A DNA stretch of 64,000 nucleotides from Brasilonema angustatum HA4187-MV1. GTDB taxonomy: Bacteria > Cyanobacteriota > Cyanobacteriia > Cyanobacteriales > Nostocaceae. The DNA lies in contig JAHHGV010000026.1 of assembly GCA_019359695.1 (NCBI GenBank), forward strand, positions 1-64,000. The letters run 5' to 3'. Of the stretch, positions 17,820 to 27,030 are shown piece after piece. A model generated the notes under the pieces. That model saw only the letters and a list, made by a program, of their open reading frames with translations, searched no databases and was not told the origin of the DNA. How positions within the stretch are numbered: position 1 is the stretch's first letter; every line of letters starts with the position of its first letter. The position numbers were made by a program, and so were the translations under genes.

Positions 17820-18372
17820 GTGGCTTTCAATTCTCACAAATAAAATAGGATAGTTTTAGCATATTTATGCTAGCCTGTCTAGGCTCGTCAGTTGTACTGT
17901 TGATACGCGCGTTGCATTCTGTTGTAGTAGCTTGAAGTTGGGTGAGATTGCTTCCTTCCGCTTTGCTACAGTCGCAATGACAGAATACTATCTTTGACAG
18001 CAACTTGGTATGATTAGCCTCCTCATTAGTGTATACCGAATCTTTTTTCGTGGTATCTGCAATAACTTTTATTTTGGTTTTGTGTAAAACTAAATATTGT
18101 GAGAACTTTACCAGGTAGATAAGTTGTTTACCAATCAAGCTGGTGAGAGTTAAGTGAAGTCCTAAATCAGGCACTTACGACATGGCTCAGATACAACATT
18201 TTCAGAAAACATAACAGCATTCAATAGCTATTTTAAGTCATTTCTCAGCGCTAGTTTAAGAATAAAACTCATTCTAGTAAATAGGGTATGTCTTCATTTA
18301 ATAACTTGATGAGAGAGTTCTTTAGCAACTGAACGACACCAACCACACGATACAAGACAAATTTTAGCAATT
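17820..18372. other. Intergenic region, no gene recognised
   Basis: A minus-strand open frame (17827-18174) spans much of this gap. It has no ribosome-binding site, no domain and an unconvincing composition. The last 100 bases are the leader of the second msrB gene. Confidence 0.4.
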
Positions 18373-18783
18373 ATGACAACTTCAAACAGCAACTCACAAA
18401 TCAACAAAACTGAGCAAGAATGGCGTGAAGAGTTGACACAGGAACAGTTTTGTGTATTGCGTCAACATGCTACAGAACGTCCTCACACCAGCCCACTCAA
18501 TAAGCAGTATGCTGAAGGCACTTACGTGTGTGCTGCGTGTGGTCAGCCACTGTTTACATCTGGAACTAAATTTGACAGCGGTACTGGCTGGCCTAGCTTT
18601 TTTAACCCAATTGAGAGTGCAATTGGCACATCTGTAGATAAGTCGTTGTTTATGACCAGAGTTGAAGTGCATTGCGATAACTGTGGTGGACATTTGGGTC
18701 ATGTGTTTGACGATGGTCCTGGACCCACTCGTAAACGCTACTGCATTAATGGTGTAGCTCTAAAGTTTATCCCACAAGAGTAA
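18373..18783 (+). CDS. msrB: Peptide-methionine (R)-S-oxide reductase, cytosolic form
   Basis: A 136-residue MsrB with no signal peptide. Zinc CxxC pairs (CAAC, CDNC), GTGWPSF, RVEVHC and the catalytic Cys in RYCINGVAL are all present. The core is very similar to the exported copy at 6014-6508 (shared KTEQEWR start and HTSPLxKQYAxGTYVCAAC), so the two are recent-looking paralogues differing mainly in targeting. Confidence 0.93.
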   Translation: MTTSNSNSQINKTEQEWREELTQEQFCVLRQHATERPHTSPLNKQYAEGTYVCAACGQPLFTSGTKFDSGTGWPSFFNPIESAIGTSVDKSLFMTRVEVHCDNCGGHLGHVFDDGPGPTRKRYCINGVALKFIPQE

Positions 18784-18825
18784 TATAGCGGTTCTCACTT
18801 GAGTCACATACACCACCACGAATAA

Positions 18826-18855
18826 TGTAGAGACGTTGCGTGCAACGTCTCTACA
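18826..18855. repeat. GTAGAGACGTTGC palindrome
   Basis: Thirteen-base perfect arms (GTAGAGACGTTGC and its complement) around GT, flanked by T and A. This is a well-known short repeat in Nostoc-type genomes; a related copy is at 43131-43157. Confidence 0.75.
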
Positions 18856-18878
18856 GTTCATAACACAACGTTGTGCAC

Positions 18879-18913
18879 GATGCTCCCTTTGGATTAGATC
18901 CATTGGGAGCATC
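18879..18913. terminator. Interrupted palindrome between msrB and modA
   Basis: Stem GATGCTCCC / GGGAGCATC, a symmetric TTT/ATT internal bulge, then GGAT/ATCC with a TAG tip. There is no T-run directly after it. It could end msrB transcripts or act as an operator or leader for modA. Confidence 0.45.
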
Positions 18914-19046
18914 ATCGTTGATGAAATTTTCAAGTTTTTTGTTGGTATTATTTTACTAATCTTGTTGGTAATTGTGGAGTTATCTTGGTACGATCCTACC
19001 TATCACAATTTCGTTAAAACAAGGTCTCTGTAAGTCCCGCTGTGTT

Positions 19047-19868
19047 ATGAAAAGAAGACAACTTTTTCCCTTTATCAGTATAGTAGTTGCTAGCTTGTTG
19101 TTGGTAGTTGGTTTGCGATTGTTTGATCCATCTGCTGTGATTGCACAATCCAAGGTTAACCTCCTTGTATCTGCAGCCGCCAGTCTTAAAGATGGGATGG
19201 AGGAAATCAAGACTTCGTACCAACAAAGTAAACCAAATGTCAACCTGAGTTACAACTTTGGTGCTTCCGGTGCTTTACAGCAACAGATAGAGCAAGGTGC
19301 ACCCGCAGATATCTTTATCTCAGCTGGGAAAAAGCAAATGGATGCCTTGGAACAAAAGGGGTTATTAGTTCAAGGAACCCGTAGTAACTTGGTAAACAAC
19401 AGTCTGGTCTTAATTGTGCCTAGTAACTCTACAGGTGTCACCAGCTTCAATACCCTCACAGACGCCAAAGTCAAGAAAATTGCGATCGGCGAACCCAGAA
19501 GCGTTCCAGCAGGTCAATACGGTGAGCAAGTTCTGGAGAAATTGAACCTTTTGCAGCAAGTCAAACCCAAACTTGTTTACGCCAACAACGTGCGTCAAGT
19601 GCTGGCATCTGTGGAAAGCGGTAACGCTGATGCTGGTCTTGTTTATGCAACGGATGCCAAAATCTCTAATAAGGTAAAAGTGGCAGTTGTCGCTGATGAC
19701 AAGTCCCACTCCCCGATTGTTTATCCAATGGCAGTGCTCAAAAGCAGTAAGAATGTTGATGCTGCCAAGGAATTCGTCCAGTTTTTAACCACCGAGCCAT
19801 CTCAGACTGTACTGAAGAAATATGGGTTTATTGTGCAACCATCAAAAGTACCAGCAATGAGCCGTTAA
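19047..19868 (+). CDS. modA: Molybdate ABC transporter substrate-binding protein
   Basis: A 273-residue periplasmic binding protein of the ModA family, which captures molybdate (some members tungstate or vanadate). A signal peptide covers residues 1-33 (core ISIVVASLLLVVGLRLF, cleavage near VIAQ). The mature protein begins with the family signature LLVSAAASLKDGMEEI and contains GASGALQQQIEQGAPADIFI and YPMAVLKSS. ATG 19047 is chosen because the longer frame adds residues ahead of a good signal peptide. No modB or modC follows here, so the permease must be encoded elsewhere. It lies upstream of a Mo-type regulator and a NifH/NifE-like pair, fitting a metal-supply role for that block. Confidence 0.92.
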   Translation: MKRRQLFPFISIVVASLLLVVGLRLFDPSAVIAQSKVNLLVSAAASLKDGMEEIKTSYQQSKPNVNLSYNFGASGALQQQIEQGAPADIFISAGKKQMDALEQKGLLVQGTRSNLVNNSLVLIVPSNSTGVTSFNTLTDAKVKKIAIGEPRSVPAGQYGEQVLEKLNLLQQVKPKLVYANNVRQVLASVESGNADAGLVYATDAKISNKVKVAVVADDKSHSPIVYPMAVLKSSKNVDAAKEFVQFLTTEPSQTVLKKYGFIVQPSKVPAMSR

Positions 19869-19931
19869 ACCCTGGAGTTTAGTTATTTGGTTTTAAAAAC
19901 GTAAGAATTCAGCACTTCTTGAATCAGAAGT

Positions 19932-20050
19932 GAGCCAGCGCGGACGCCACATGCCTAGGGAGGGTTTCCCTCCTGTAGCAGTGGCTCGTCTTGGGGAGGA
20001 CAGTGCCGTGGGCGGCGGGTCTCCCGACTTGTAGACGCCCGGAGGGCGGT
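19932..20050. repeat. Dispersed palindromic cassette copy
   Basis: Shares GGACGCCACATGCCTAGG, GGAGGGTTTCCCTCC and GCAGTGGCTC with the other cassettes, followed by GGCGGCGGGTCTCCCGAC. Non-coding. Confidence 0.55.
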
Positions 20051-20051
20051 G

Positions 20052-20196
20052 AGCTTTCAAGGGTAGGTATTTTGTATTTGGTCTTTTTTTGACTATTTCA
20101 GCCAATTTAAAAATCCTGAAACGACCAAACCACCTTAAACACTTGAGAATTTTCTCAACTATTTGTGAGATTCTAAAAAACCTACCCTTGAAAGCT
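20052..20196. repeat. MITE-like element with 17-bp inverted repeats
   Basis: Perfect 17-base terminal inverted repeats (AGCTTTCAAGGGTAGGT and its complement) bound a 145-bp AT-rich unit. Inside is a smaller hairpin (AGAATTTTCTCA ... TGAGATTCT). No coding capacity. It looks like a non-autonomous transposon remnant. Confidence 0.65.
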
Positions 20197-20389
20197 TGTC
20201 ATTACCAACATTTTTTCAAAACAGGCGATAAGCCGGAGGCTTGACGCTACGCGTATCGCCCTAAAAATTAGATTTCAAAACCCTGATTCTTCCGTTGCCA
20301 TTCTCAATAAAGATCAAAAAATGGAAATGAAAGGAGGAGCTTTAAAAGCTTCTGTTGTAAGGTTTTCAGGAGATGTTGGTAATGACAAG

Positions 20390-21052
20390 TTAGGTTAACG
20401 GAGTGTCAAATTGCTCAAGTAAATTTGGCAGTAATCTCATAGAACTAAAAACAACTGATGCGCCTGCTGCTTGCAATTTTTGTGGATGACTGTATTCTGC
20501 ATAACCAAAAACTTTCATCCCAGCGCTAAATCCGGCTTGCACACCGATTGGAGTATCTTCAACTACCACACATCGCTGTGGATGAACTTTCATTTTCTCG
20601 GCTGCATATAAGAATAGATCTGGATGTGGTTTACCGCGTGCGACATCTGTAACACTAAATATTTTTTTCTCAAAATATGGCATTAACCCTGTGACACCTA
20701 ACTTTGTTTGAACCATTTCATGTGTGCTATTTGAAGCTACACAATAAGAAGTTTTAATTTGAGATAAAACATCATGTATGCCCTTAATTGGCTTTAATTT
20801 TTCTGATAAACTCTTCTTGTTGCGTTGCCTAAATTCGGTGACAAAATTATCTGGAATAGGTTTTCCAAGGGACTTTTGAATAATTTCTACACATGCTGTC
20901 ATAGGTTGACCGACGAATGTGTTAGATATATATTCCAAGGTGACCGGTAACCCGATTTCACTAAGCATTGCCGCAAAAACCGAGTTAGTGATTTGTTCAC
21001 TATCTACAAGTACACCATCACAATCAAAGATAACTAAGTCAAATGGACTCAT
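20390..21052 (-). CDS. HAD-superfamily sugar-phosphate phosphatase/mutase
   Basis: A 220-residue HAD enzyme of the beta-phosphoglucomutase-like group. The motifs are DCDGVLVDSE (motif I; both Asp present), ASNSTHE (motif II Ser), KPHPDLF (motif III Lys) and VVVEDTPIGVQAG (motif IV). The helical cap follows motif I. The substrate cannot be read; close relatives include 6-phosphogluconate phosphatase and phosphoglucomutase. It lies between modA and the Mo-type regulator but on the opposite strand, so it is probably not part of their unit. Confidence 0.85.
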   Translation of the reverse strand: MSPFDLVIFDCDGVLVDSEQITNSVFAAMLSEIGLPVTLEYISNTFVGQPMTACVEIIQKSLGKPIPDNFVTEFRQRNKKSLSEKLKPIKGIHDVLSQIKTSYCVASNSTHEMVQTKLGVTGLMPYFEKKIFSVTDVARGKPHPDLFLYAAEKMKVHPQRCVVVEDTPIGVQAGFSAGMKVFGYAEYSHPQKLQAAGASVVFSSMRLLPNLLEQFDTPLT

Positions 21053-21678
21053 TGATTTTCCTACTTCAACCCGAAACTCATTTTCTCATGGCTGAAGTTA
21101 GAGTTGAGTTTGATTTTAAAGTGGAAGTCGCCATTTAATAAGGGACTTCCAGAAAATAAAATACAGAGCAATCGCGCTTCACAAACCCTTGACATTATGA
21201 GCCTTTGAGGGAATGAAACAGCCCTGCTTTTTAAGGGGGTTGCCGCAGGCGGGGGGATCTTAACCGAACCGTGTTGAAGAAGTTTAGGCGCGTCGCCTTG
21301 CTCAATTCCCCATAAGGGTGGTGCGATCTACGCAATTTTTATTTAGTTTCTTTATACTAAAAAATAAAAAATTATACTATTACAGAATACTTGAACTGTT
21401 GCAGTTAGGAATATTATAAGTCATTGATGAATCAATAAAAAGTAAAAAATTATCCTAGATGTTACCAACTGAATCAGCAGGGAGCAAAAAAATTTTCCAC
21501 AAGCAAAAAAATTAGCGATATCCATGCTAAGGTTATTTTAAGGAATCAAAAAAGGAATCAAAAAAGCGCTCATTGCAATAATCTTAAGGGGAAATTAAGA
21601 TTATTTCAATCTTGGTCTATTACTCTGGTAAATCCGCATCAACTTGCTACGCTTTTTGTCACCAAGAGATAGAGCCAA
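21053..21678. other. Intergenic region upstream of the XRE/PBP regulator
   Basis: AT-rich, with two GGAATCAAAAAA direct copies at about 21542-21565 and a GGGGGTTGCCGC palindromic patch near 21236-21255. No gene. It presumably holds the promoter, and possibly an autoregulatory operator, of the regulator. No NtcA-type GTA-N8-TAC site was found. Confidence 0.4.
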
Positions 21679-22809
21679 ATGAAGACGGATAATGACCTTC
21701 GTAACAACTTGAAGTCCATTAGAACCCGCTTAGGCATGAGTCAGCAAGAATTGGCTAGCTTAGCAGGCGTGACACGTCAGGCAATTAGTGGTGTAGAGTC
21801 AGGACAATGTACTCCTTCTGTCGCTACGACAATTCGTCTAGCAAAGGCGCTGGGTTGCAAGGTCGAAGATCTATTCTGGCTAGAGCAGGATTTGCCGCAA
21901 GTCCAAGCAGTTTTGGCGAAATCTATCCCTTGCAGTCAACAACAGCGAGTTAGTTTGGCGCGGATTGGGGGGCAATGGATTGCATATCCCCTGGTTGGGA
22001 ATGATGCTTTTCGTATGGAGATGATTTCGGCTGATGCCCAAATCGATAGTCAGACAGATACAAATACCTGCCTAGTCAGACTTCTTGACGATATAGACAG
22101 ATTTGAAAATACAGTTGTGATTGCTGGTTGTGCGCCTGTGCTTTCCCTGTGGGCAAGAGCCACCGAACGCTGGTATCCTCAACTGCGAGTCCAGTATAAA
22201 TTCGCTAACAGCATGGCTGCGTTAGAGAGTTTGTGCCGAGGTGAGACTCATATTGCTGGGATGCACCTATATGACTCCCAAACAGGGGAGCATAATATTC
22301 CCTTTGTTCGTGAAGTCTTAGCAGGAAAAGAAGCAGTTTTAATCACTCTTGGAATTTGGGAAGAGGGATTATTAGTACAGTCTGGCAATCCGATGCAAAT
22401 CACAACAGTGACTGACTTAGTAGAAGCAAAAGCAAAGATTATTAACCGCGAAAAAGGAGCTGGCATTCGGTTGCTTTTGGAACGTAAACTGCAAGAGGAG
22501 CAACTGCCATGTGATTCTGTTAAAGGATTTGACAGTATCGCCAGAAGCCATCATAGTGTTGCTGATGCTGTCGTCTCAGGATTTGCGGATGCAGGAATTT
22601 CTACAGCGTCTGTGGCTACAGCTTTTGGATTGGAATTCATCCCTTGGCATTCCTCACGCTACGACTTAGTGATTCTCAAGGAATACTTGCAAGAACCACC
22701 AGTACAGCAGTTACTCAATACCTTAGAGCGTCGGTCTGTTCATTCACAACTAGAAATCATCGGTGGTTGTGATACTAGCAAAACTGGGGACTTAGTCGCA
22801 ACAATTTAG
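21679..22809 (+). CDS. XRE regulator fused to periplasmic-binding-type domain
   Basis: A 376-residue one-component regulator. Residues 8-65 are an XRE helix-turn-helix (MSQQELASLAGVTRQAISGV). Residues 90-370 are a PBP-like ligand domain of the COG1910 type, related to molybdate/tungstate-binding proteins (VVIAGCAPVLSLWA, GETHIAGMHLYD, NREKGAGIRLLLERKL, SVADAVVSGFADAGI). This architecture is used by Mo-responsive regulators, so molybdate or a related oxyanion is the likely effector; that is inference. It is encoded 530 bases upstream of the NifH-like gene on the same strand, with modA further upstream, and is the best candidate controller of the pair. Mo-responsive repressors of alternative nitrogenase genes are known in Anabaena variabilis; whether this one is orthologous cannot be told here. 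Confidence 0.87.
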   Translation: MKTDNDLRNNLKSIRTRLGMSQQELASLAGVTRQAISGVESGQCTPSVATTIRLAKALGCKVEDLFWLEQDLPQVQAVLAKSIPCSQQQRVSLARIGGQWIAYPLVGNDAFRMEMISADAQIDSQTDTNTCLVRLLDDIDRFENTVVIAGCAPVLSLWARATERWYPQLRVQYKFANSMAALESLCRGETHIAGMHLYDSQTGEHNIPFVREVLAGKEAVLITLGIWEEGLLVQSGNPMQITTVTDLVEAKAKIINREKGAGIRLLLERKLQEEQLPCDSVKGFDSIARSHHSVADAVVSGFADAGISTASVATAFGLEFIPWHSSRYDLVILKEYLQEPPVQQLLNTLERRSVHSQLEIIGGCDTSKTGDLVATI

Positions 22810-24308
<1,499 letters not shown>

Positions 24309-24480
24309 GTCAGTGCGCTACGGAACGCTGGTAAAGATGATGTGGAGGTAGTCTGATGGCTGATGTATAGTTCTACTATTTCTAGGTTTTCCGTGTCAGC
24401 ATGAATCTGTAAATGTTCGCGCGGTAAAACGATTAGTTTAATTTTTTGTTTTCTCCTTTTATTGGTTGGTTACATTTTGG

Positions 24481-24516
24481 GGAATGGGAAATCGCTCTTT
24501 TCCATTCCTTTTTTTT
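24481..24516 (+). terminator. T-tailed hairpin between the nifH-like and nifE-like genes
   Basis: Stem GGAATGG / CCATTCC, extended by GAAA/TTTT pairing, and followed by eight T. It lies 173 bases after the nifH-like stop and 30 before the nifE-like ATG. It would end most nifH transcripts or lower nifE expression relative to nifH. Confidence 0.7.
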
Positions 24517-24545
24517 ACCGATGTTTCTAGAGAATTTCTACTTGC

Positions 24546-25868
24546 ATGAAAAGTGAAGACGTATTTAATAAAAACCCAGATCACAAAACGCAGAATCGAG
24601 AATCTATCCTGAGAGAAGGTCAAGAAGATTGTGCTTTTGATGGTGCAATGCTTACTTTAGTACCGATTACCGATGCTGCTCATTTAATTCACGGACCAAG
24701 CGGTTGCATCAACAATTGTTGGGGAAATCGCAGCAGTCTCTCTTCTAGTTCCATGCTATATAAAGCTCGTTTTACCACTGAGATGGATGAAAACGATATC
24801 ATCTTCGGTGGAGCAAAAAAGTTATACAACGCCATTATAGAAACGCAAAGACGCTACAAACCTGCTGCGGTATTTGTCTATTCTACCTGCGTTTCTGCCC
24901 TTATCGGTGATGACCTTAATGGAGCCTGCACAGACGCTGCTGTGCAAACAGGAACTCCGATTATTCCTGTAGACTGTCCCGGATTTGTTGGTCGTAAAAA
25001 TCGCGGTATGCGCATCGCTGGTGAAGCTTTGTTGGAACACGTTATAGGCACAGCGGAACCAGACTTTACTACACCTTATGATATTAATCTTATCGGTGAA
25101 TCCAACATTGCTGCAATGTGGAACATTCTACCGCTATTTGAAAAATTAGGTATCCGAGTCCTCTCCAAAATTACGGGTGATACTCGCTACAAGGAAGTTT
25201 GTTATGCCCATCGTGCCAAGCTGAATGTGATCACCTCTTCCAAAGCACTGCTTAAAATGGCAAAAAAGATGGAAGAACGCTTTGGTATTCCATACATTCA
25301 AGAGTCTTTCTACGGTATAGAAAACATCAATCAAAGCTTACGGAATATTGCTGCTAAGTTGGGAGACTCCGACTTACAAGAACGTACAGAAAAATTTATT
25401 GCCTTAGAAACTAGTGCTTTAGAAGAGAAACTTGCTTTTTATCGCACTTCTGTGCAAGGCAAACGTATTGTTATTGATACACAAGAACTGAAAAGTTGGT
25501 CAATTATCTCGGCAGCTCAAAAATTAGGGATAGAACTTATCCCTATCAGCGCTGTTAAAAGTAGTCAGGAGGATAAAGCAAGAATTCAAAAGTTGCTGGG
25601 TAAGGATTGCATTATTCTCCAACAAAATACTCCAGAGGAAATTCTACAGATAATTAACGACAATAAAGCAGATATGTTAATTACAGCAGAACGCTATCAA
25701 TACACCTCTGTTAAAGGTGAGATTCCTTCATTAGATATAAAGGCAGAACAAAATCATTCTTATGCAGGCTATGCAGGAATTTTAGAAGCGGCACAAAAAC
25801 TGTATGCAACTCTTACCAGCCCTGTATGGAAACTAGTACACAAACCCACCCCGTGGGAAAACAGATAA
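24546..25868 (+). CDS. NifE-like nitrogenase-superfamily protein, cofactor Cys replaced
   Basis: A 440-residue member of the NifD/NifE family and clearly NifE-type (HGPSGC, FVYSTCVSALIGDD, SPGFVG-like DCPGFVG, CYAHRAKLN, IPYIQESFYGIENI). Cys29, Cys54 and Cys115 keep the positions that bind the interface Fe-S cluster in NifEN, and Cys58 is an extra. In usual cyanobacterial NifE the motif LNVMICSKAL carries the Cys equivalent to NifD Cys275, the ligand of the cofactor or its precursor. Here it reads LNVITSSKAL, with Ser231. The short N-terminus also lacks the usual Cys/His-rich lead. No NifN partner is encoded nearby. A classical FeMo-co scaffold role is therefore doubtful. It may pair with itself, or with a distant NifN/NifK, and take electrons from the adjacent NifH. 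Confidence 0.88.
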   Translation: MKSEDVFNKNPDHKTQNRESILREGQEDCAFDGAMLTLVPITDAAHLIHGPSGCINNCWGNRSSLSSSSMLYKARFTTEMDENDIIFGGAKKLYNAIIETQRRYKPAAVFVYSTCVSALIGDDLNGACTDAAVQTGTPIIPVDCPGFVGRKNRGMRIAGEALLEHVIGTAEPDFTTPYDINLIGESNIAAMWNILPLFEKLGIRVLSKITGDTRYKEVCYAHRAKLNVITSSKALLKMAKKMEERFGIPYIQESFYGIENINQSLRNIAAKLGDSDLQERTEKFIALETSALEEKLAFYRTSVQGKRIVIDTQELKSWSIISAAQKLGIELIPISAVKSSQEDKARIQKLLGKDCIILQQNTPEEILQIINDNKADMLITAERYQYTSVKGEIPSLDIKAEQNHSYAGYAGILEAAQKLYATLTSPVWKLVHKPTPWENR

Positions 25869-26032
25869 AATTTTTCAACTGTGGTTCCCTGAATGAAGAA
25901 CAGAGGAATTGAATCGATAGCGATCGCCTACGGCAGAGCTACGCTTAACGCCTGGTAACGTCCCTTGACATCCTCCCCTGACTTTTGAATCTATTACGCT
26001 CCCATGAATGACGCGCCCTCTGCCACTCATTG
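25869..26032. other. Short convergent intergenic region
   Basis: No gene. It contains a GCGATCGCC site at 25920 and repeat text (CTACGGCAGAGCTACGCTTAACG). No clear terminator for the nifE-like gene. Confidence 0.35.
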
Positions 26033-26587
26033 CTAGCTTGCCGCGCTGCTTACAGCACCCTTAAGGGCTGCAATTCCCTGTTCAATGCTAGCCCACAGAC
26101 CCATGTCAGGTTCCTTACCGGCTATCTCTCGCGTTCCGACGAAGTAAAGAACGCCTTTAAGAATCTCTTGGTGAGCGCGATTTTCAAAATTAACTCGGTT
26201 GAGCGGTTCCATCAGATTTTGAAGGTCATCATTCAAGGACTGGGCAACCTTGTGTAGAACCAGCCCGGTCATTGTCTGTTGATGTTTTAGCAACTCAAGC
26301 TGTAAGTACTTGTCATACAGAGTTAGCTCGGAGCCGCTCATCATTTGGCTTACCTTCTCAGCATGTTTTTGAGTAATGTCGCGAGGTTCTGAAGCGTTGC
26401 CGTATTTAGAAATAGCTGCTTCGATGATGCCGAGATTTTCGCGATCGCTCTTAATCATTCCTTCGAGCCGCTCGCAAATCGTCTTGTCGTCCGTCTGTGC
26501 TATTAACTTTTGCTCACTTTCCAACAGAACATTCTGAATAAGCTTTAGATCAGCAAGCTTAGTCGCTATATTTGTCACATCGGCCAT
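26033..26587 (-). CDS. All-helical protein of unknown function (184 aa)
   Basis: A helical, mostly cytoplasmic-looking protein with regularly spaced Glu, Asp and His (MADVTNIATKLADLKLIQNV, ITQKHAEKVSQMM, LLKHQQTMTGLVLHKVAQ, NRAHQEILKGVLYFV). The pattern recalls ferritin-like or hemerythrin-like bundles, but no exact metal motif can be assigned and I do not recognise the family. The start is set at ATG 26587 because GGAG lies 9 bases upstream; a longer frame to 26647 has no such site. It is convergent with the nifE-like gene. Confidence 0.7.
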   Translation of the reverse strand: MADVTNIATKLADLKLIQNVLLESEQKLIAQTDDKTICERLEGMIKSDRENLGIIEAAISKYGNASEPRDITQKHAEKVSQMMSGSELTLYDKYLQLELLKHQQTMTGLVLHKVAQSLNDDLQNLMEPLNRVNFENRAHQEILKGVLYFVGTREIAGKEPDMGLWASIEQGIAALKGAVSSAAS

Positions 26588-27030
26588 TATTATTAACTCC
26601 AGACTACAGGTTTTATCGGTTATGAGAAGCAAACTCACTTTTTCCATATTCTCGTGAGGTTTGAGTAAGTCCGTCCCTCTTCAGAAAGATTTCTATCAAG
26701 TTCTGCATAGATTTAGGAATAATAACTAATCAACCGGACTTGATATAGGACTCCTATTTGATTTTTGAAAAAAACTCCGTACACCTTTATTGCTTCTTAA
26801 GCGTTCCCTGTTAAGCGTTCCCTGTTAAGCGCCCTGACTTTGTTAGTTCACCCTATGGCTAACGCCACGCCTTACGGCTATCGGGTTCGCCAGATGCCTA
26901 CGGAGGGAAACCCTCCTGCAGCACTGGTCTCACCAAATCAAACCGGATTCCTATATAATTTGTCAACGCAAACAAATAATCTGGCAATTAACAACACTGC
27001 CCACCCTACGCTCAACTGTTCATTGTTAAT
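26588..27030. other. Repeat-containing intergenic region
   Basis: Includes two GTTAAGCGTTCCCT direct copies (about 26798-26825), a palindromic cassette (26851-26934) and the short repeat AAACCGGATTCCTATATA (26940-26957), which recurs near 48373. No gene seen. Confidence 0.45.
26851..26934. repeat. Dispersed palindromic cassette copy
   Basis: GGGTTCGCCAGATGCC, GGAGGGAAACCCTCC and GCAGCACTGGTCTCACC in family order, preceded by CTAACGCCACGCCTTACGG. Non-coding. Confidence 0.6.

Larger units (their letters stand above)
19869..20389. other. Intergenic region with cassette, MITE and possible fragment
   Basis: Contains a palindromic cassette (19932-20050), an inverted-repeat element (20052-20196), then GC-rich repeat text (20222-20260). 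After that, an open stretch to TAA at 20398 encodes KMEMKGGALKASVVRF and reads like the tail of a lost gene. The fragment has no start or known family, so I do not call a CDS. Confidence 0.35.

Noticed and set aside
17827-18174. 115-codon minus-strand frame
   Set aside because: No ribosome-binding site, no recognisable family and unconvincing composition.
18836-19033. 65-codon frame ahead of modA
   Set aside because: It begins in a palindromic repeat and overlaps the modA leader; the hydrophobic part is not supported by a start signal.
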